Assembly (NCBI GenBank): GCA_949152475.1
Contig: OX424564.1
Location: 33,478,165-33,542,164, forward strand
Reading direction: 5' to 3'
DNA: 64,000 nucleotides
Source of the DNA: Terebella lapidaria
Lineage: Eukaryota; Annelida; Polychaeta; Terebellida; Terebellidae
Below are positions 59,485 through 64,000 of the stretch, in pieces (positions within the stretch are counted from its first letter, which is position 1; the number at the start of each line of letters is the position of its first letter). The notes under the pieces were generated by a model. That model was given only the letters and a program-made list of their open reading frames with translations. It did not search any database and was not told where the DNA came from. Both the position numbers and the translations under genes were made by a program.

Positions 59485-62400
59485 GGAGCCCCGGAAACAC
59501 CAGGCGAAACGCAAGCGCTTAGATGATGAACAGGATCAAACGTAAATGCTCATTTCTGTTTCAAAACGAACAGAGGAACCTTATACCATATCTATAGCAC
59601 TTTCAGTAAATTTCCAGTTTCGAAGTCCTACATATCACGAAAATAATATAAATATCGCCTATGATATACTGGGTTGCGAAAGAATCAGAAATAATCAGTG
59701 TACATTGTGTACATAATCTGCATATACTGGTGAACCCGTCATTGCTAACATCCACCATATCGTAATATTTAAATGCAGTTTATTATGAGGGGGTAAACAT
59801 TATAAAAATGTAGATGGTATTGCTTGACAAATCCATTACTTTATTGTTACAGTGAGGACCCGTGTGTTCCTGTGACGGAGAAGAGTAATTCGACAATTCG
59901 ATACAAGCGACAAAGTACTTTTGTCTCGAAGGGCTACACCAACGGAATGACGTCCATGGAATCCACCCTTTCACGAAATGGACAGTTTTTCGGAAACAAG
60001 ACCGATTCCCTCACGGAAAACCAAATACACGGTGCGGGGAAAGGGGAAACACATATATTCTATATATCTAAACAATTCACCTACGTTTATGCACATCGTT
60101 CATGGCGTTGTCTTGTTGTAACTTGACATACCCTGGAGTCAAACGGCAATTTTATAAAAAAAAATTCAGATTCCTATCTCAAAAATTGAGAGATTTACCA
60201 ATCTACCTCAATGTTAAATTTAATACCATCATATAGTTTTTGCGTCCGATTTGGTGCATTTGTTTGTCTGCCAAGTAGCACTATCTTATGAATTACGAAA
60301 ATGGGGGCTGAAAGAACATTGCCAAATTTTTAATTTTCTCAGATAGAAGTCTGCAATTTGGTTGAAAATAGCTCTCTGACACCCAGGTGGAGTGTGCCAA
60401 ATTAAACGATGATAAACTGTACCACAGCTGATCTACGAGCAAAAACATCTGAAAACACCTTGAAAATTGGAATGTAGTATGCTTTTGTTTGTTTTCGTTC
60501 TAGCGCTAATGGGAAATATATGAAGTTAAGCGTAACCCTGTTGATTGACTGTTCGTGTTACAGACCTATCTGACATCCTGATCTGTGGGCGGTGTCGGCA
60601 GCTGTTCTCCGCTCTCCCAGCATTCCTAGCACACAAACGTCAGGGCTGTGCCCTCTTGCTCCCCTGCCCATGTGACAGGCATGGATCACCGACATCGACA
60701 TCAGAACTTTCAGGTACTCTCAAACCCCACTGATGTTATATCTCCGGACGAGTCAGCGAGTGGTTTTGGCCATTTTACCGCCGCGTTCGAGTCCGCGTAG
60801 ACATTAGACGTACTGAAGAGTTTTCTTCTGATTTCGCTAGTGCCACCCGTTTGCTCGAATAGTTTCGTAATTTTTGTTTGGCCAATCAGTGAGATTGCTT
60901 TCGCAACCCCTTTTTAAGGATTTTATGACGAAATATGGTGAACAATTGAAATGGGTGCATTCCATCACTAGTTAGTGATAGGGCCTAAACGGTTGCAAAT
61001 CTTAGGAAGTAATAAAAGTATTGATCGACTTATGTAGATCATGGTACCGATTCTCCCAGACAAAAGCACAGGGCAGAAGCAGTATAATTTAGAGTGGATT
61101 TCTAGTGCATAGAGGGGGTTTGTATGTCTGCTGCACACAACCTGGTACATACTAATTCCAGTACTCATTGTTAAAATGAGCTCAACTGAAATTCATGCTC
61201 AACTGAAATTCATCTGAAACACATCTAGAAATCAGTGTCTGCTCCAAATGACCCATCCTTCTATTATTTGGGCGGTCACGGTACGTTAGCAAGAACGCGG
61301 AAAACCTCATTGCTCACTGAGGTGCGCGCAATTACTTGGAAATCCCAAGAATTAAATGCAAAACATTCGGTGACAGAACAATCTCTGTATCTGGACCCCA
61401 GCTATGGAATAAAATCCTATCAGATCTCTAGAACCGTGCGACACTTAAACAATTCGAAACTAAATTGAAAACTTGGATGTTTGCAAAATTCTGATTTCAA
61501 TATAACGGTGCATCATATAACATGTGTATATATCATATAATATGTATGCAGTTTCCATGTTCAGTGCATTACACAACATTATTAACATAAGTTTTTTATT
61601 TCGTTATAGTAAATAAATAAGTCTAATTCTTAAACTTAGTACATAAGCCCTACGCGAGCACGGGACACGTGAGAACTGCACTCTTGGTTTTGGGTTGCCA
61701 TAGTGTTATGGCATGCAGTAAATCAGCAACTACAGACCCAGTAGCACACTGAAGAAAGTGCTTTTCATTTAATTTATTATGAATAGTTCTCAGTGAATTC
61801 GAACGAATTTTAAAATACAATCAATGGTTTTCGAGATATTGAATTAAATAGGTACTCCTTCCGTAAATTACCGAAGATTTTGATCACGATTTTAGTATGG
61901 GTCACGTGGTGGATGACGTCAGTTGAGGCAGAACTGAAAGTAAATGTAGCCAGCAAGGTAAACTGCATGTCGCAAATTGATTATCCTGGTGCATGTTTGA
62001 CAATTCAAATGAACGGGTGAGATGGCGGCATTATGGTATTTCTTGTCTTGATATTTAGTCAATACTATTTATTCACCCGGAACGGAGGTATGTTGAACTG
62101 CAGGCTCATGCATTTTGGAGTGCTTTTCTTTTCCAGCTTGGAGCTCTTAGTACTGCAGGATGGGCCACCAAATGGGAGGGGACCCAACATGGCAGTACTA
62201 CATTTGTCCACAGGGTTTTTCTTGCAGATGTATATATCTGTAAAGTTCGGCGTCCAGCCGGACGGTCTGCCAGAGCCTGTGTCACACCACCCCGGATGGA
62301 GAAGAGAACTGGCGATCCACAGGGCTTGCGCCCCCGAGTCAGCAACTGTCTCTACCCCAGCCCGGGCCCCCAATGGAAATCGTCCCCAGGGCCCGCGAGG

Positions 62401-62553
62401 GCCTTACCCAAGACACAGGGACGTAGAGCTCATGGCGAGCCTCTCGTCCTGCCTCTCGGCTTGCTCTGGGACAATATCACAGACCAAGCCAAATGCTCGC
62501 GTATATATCGAACCGAGAGACGGGAGGAGAAACTAGGTCACCACTTGTTATAG
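58800..62553 (+). CDS. RALY/hnRNP C-like RNA-binding protein with C2HC zinc finger
   Basis: Exons: 58800-59199, 59469-59541, 59853-60031, 60564-60713 and, less surely, 62228-62553; phases agree (375 aa in all). The ATG is the first after an in-frame TGA. Residues 71-133 form one RRM with RNP2 VFVGNL (71-76) and RNP1 KGYAFIQY (103-110), preceded by SNITNSTDPKAINARVFVGN and followed across the intron by IDVNMAAEPRK. Both flanks match the RALY/hnRNP C family closely (TNKTDPRSMNSRVF and LDINLAAEP in vertebrates). That family binds U-rich pre-mRNA in the nucleus. A basic RKHQAKRKR follows. Exon 4 is Ser/Thr-rich. Exon 5 encodes LICGRCRQLFSALPAFLAHK followed by RQGC, a C-x2-C-x12-H-x5-C finger not present in vertebrate RALY. 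The extended N-terminus is also unusual. The last exon is tentative: several frames are open there. Confidence 0.78.
60121..60405. mobile_element. Second copy of the intronic MITE family
   Basis: Left end CCTGGAGTCAAACGGCAATT, inner blocks CCAATCTACCTCAATGTTAA and ATAGAAGTCTGCAATTTGG, and an inverse-type right end (ACACCCAGGTGGAGTGTGCC) correspond to the element at 41062-41504. It is shorter and diverged, and lies in the intron between exons 4 and 5 of the RALY-like gene. Confidence 0.6.
60714..62227. other. Last intron of the RALY-like gene (tentative)
   Basis: Apart from the LINE remnant (61240-61620) no gene is recognised. An alternative acceptor (TCTTTTCCAG) lies at 62136, but its phase does not match exon 5. 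The acceptor before 62228 has a clear pyrimidine tract (TTTTTCTTGCAG) and does match. Confidence 0.4.
61240..61620 (+). pseudogene. LINE 3' end remnant
   Basis: The translation shows DRTISVSGPQLWNKILSDL and, after a TAG, LKQFETKLKTWMF, the closing block of jockey/CR1-group reverse transcriptases. An AT-rich 3' UTR ends GTAAATAAATAAG near 61620. It is a short 5'-truncated insertion in the last intron of the RALY-like gene. Confidence 0.7.
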
Positions 62554-63480
62554 TTTACTGGGCGCGATTAGGTACAGTGCGTTGCTAGGCAGCGCACACT
62601 CTGAACTCGAGCGGTCTAAAGATAGGCCACAATACTTGCTAGTGTTTTGCAAAGACTCCTGCCGTGAGCTTTGGGCAAATCACCACATATCTAGTTGATG
62701 AAACACGATGATGCCAAGCCAGCAATCAAGGGGAAAATAAGTTATGAGCTTTTGAAATAGGGTACCGTATACGAGACTTTGTGCGAACAATCGGTTAGCG
62801 ATATTTAGGGGGTATGGTTACTCAACAGGCTGCCGTTCCTTACTGACTCGAAGGATCCCCACATATGGTATATCTATGGATAGGGATTGTAATTGCCTTT
62901 CTAATGACATCTGCTTTTCTTACTTGTATCGAAGATTTACCTCGTTATTTCCAGTATAACCTTATTGGTGACATGCAGCTTGATGCTATTTTCAGTCAAA
63001 AAAAGCAATACTTTAGAGGGTATACTTCACACCATTTATTTTTTGCTGTCCAGGTCACCGCGATCATTTAATGTTATACTCCATTGCAATCAGTATTTAA
63101 ATACCTTTCCAGCAGCATCTGGATAATAGTTTATTATGCATGCATGTAATTTAAAAGTACGACGAAAAATAAGATGACAATACTTTATCTAGATAGGAAC
63201 AACAGTAATAAGGTGAGTCAATATCAGAAACTACAATCGATATATTGCTGGAAAGGTAATCACATACATACATACGTACGTACGTGTTTATCCTACATAA
63301 TCACTGCATTAGAGCTTCCACAGGACAGTCACTACTTTATAAATCATTTGTATTTGAATGGAAAAATCATCGAATATAGCATCAGAAAGCATAGTATGTG
63401 GGTAAAAGCAACTTGATTTGATACAGATAGTTAAATATAGCAGTGAGCTTTCATACAGGAAAGTCTATTTCACTTACAGC
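62554..63480. other. Intergenic stretch, nothing recognised
   Basis: This is AT-rich sequence with no coding or repeat structure I can support, apart from short CATACATACGTACGTACG simple sequence at ~63266-63284. Confidence 0.45.
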
Positions 63481-64000
63481 GTCACACTTCAAATACACAC
63501 ATGAAAATCACTACTTCACATGCACACACGAAAGTCACTACTTCATATACGTGCAAGGAAGTCACTAGTTATTTTAACAAACATCGAAAACAAATAGCGA
63601 CCAGCACGAGAAAGCAGATAACCTACTGGAATTACATATTTGATCAGATATAGCATTGCACGGCATAATAATGTGTATAAACAGCTTCATCATTCATGAA
63701 CATTTGACATCACAATCAATCACCAGTAATCACATGAATGTCACACACGAAAACACTACATCAAATACACACATTGAAATCACTACTTCAAATGCACACA
63801 TGGAAGTCACTACATCAAATACACACATGGAAGTCACTACTCCAAATACACACATGGAAGTCACTACTTCAAATACACACATGGAGTCACTACATCAAAT
63901 ACACACATGGAAGTCACTACATTAAATAAACACATGGAAGTCACAACATCAAATACACACATGAAAGTCACTACATCAAATACACACAAGAAAGTCACTA
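63481..64000 (+). repeat. 27-bp minisatellite running off the window
   Basis: Units of AATACACACATGGAAGTCAC plus TACTTCA repeat, with variants, in two blocks (63481-63570 and 63730-64000), separated by ~160 bp of unrelated sequence. The 27-bp period keeps a reading frame open (HMEVTTSNT repeated), which is a by-product of the period. The array continues past the window. Confidence 0.88.

Noticed and set aside
62033-62536. 167-codon frame as a separate gene or as the last RALY-like exon
   Set aside because: Its phase does not connect with exon 5. The overlapping frame from 62228 does. The opposite strand is open too, so openness here reflects GC content.
63656-63925. Repeat protein HMEVTTSNT
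   Set aside because: The frame stays open only because the minisatellite period is 27 bp; no start context, splice sites or flanking coding sequence support it.
1-64000. tRNA or rRNA genes
   Set aside because: No B-box-like GGTTCGAATCC words with matching acceptor stems, and no rRNA core sequence, were noticed by eye; a covariance search was not possible.

Overview
The window looks like a repeat-rich piece of an invertebrate nuclear genome, most likely a marine lophotrochozoan such as a mollusc. The support is two spliced genes with GT/AG introns of animal type, an AT-rich background, and abundant LINEs, tyrosine-recombinase (YR) retrotransposons and Helentron-like tandem-repeat elements of a kind well known from bivalves. 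Species cannot be fixed from the sequence alone. There is no sign of prokaryotic sequence. Layout: 0.56-8.73 kb is a fossil DIRS-type YR retrotransposon with inverted terminal repeats, carrying two smaller DNA transposons. 8.7-11.6 kb is a ~147-bp satellite split by a Helentron-like (HINE) tandem-repeat element. 14.2-20.7 kb is an L1/Tx1-like LINE split by a second, inverted HINE. 21.2-23.8 kb is a third HINE, itself carrying a fold-back insertion. 24.3-26.3 kb is a jockey/CR1-group LINE remnant. 26.5-31.3 kb has no recognised gene but holds a 123-nt fold-back and ~338-bp tandem repeats, each with a perfect RFX X-box palindrome. 31.4-42.8 kb is a host gene, reconstructed as 13 coding exons whose phases all agree (860 codons), for a type I membrane receptor: signal peptide, three CUB domains, two LDL-receptor class A domains, one transmembrane helix and a proline-rich tail with three PPxY motifs. 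43.0-44.3 kb is a fourth HINE. 44.3-48.7 kb is unresolved. 48.7-57.0 kb is a nest: inverted degenerate repeat arrays enclose a minus-strand L2/CR1-type LINE, which is split by a Ngaro-type YR retrotransposon with split direct repeats, which is split by a plus-strand L2/CR1-type LINE. 57.7-62.5 kb is a second host gene, RALY/hnRNP C-like, with one RRM and a downstream C2HC zinc finger; its RRM exon lies in a near-perfect 868-bp tandem duplication. The right edge is a 27-bp minisatellite. The two host genes are functionally unrelated as far as can be seen: one is a cell-surface receptor predicted to recruit WW-domain (NEDD4-family) ubiquitin ligases, the other a nuclear RNA-binding protein. The rest of the window is mainly a record of successive transposition. 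The nestings give relative ages and, unusually, base-exact termini for several element families.
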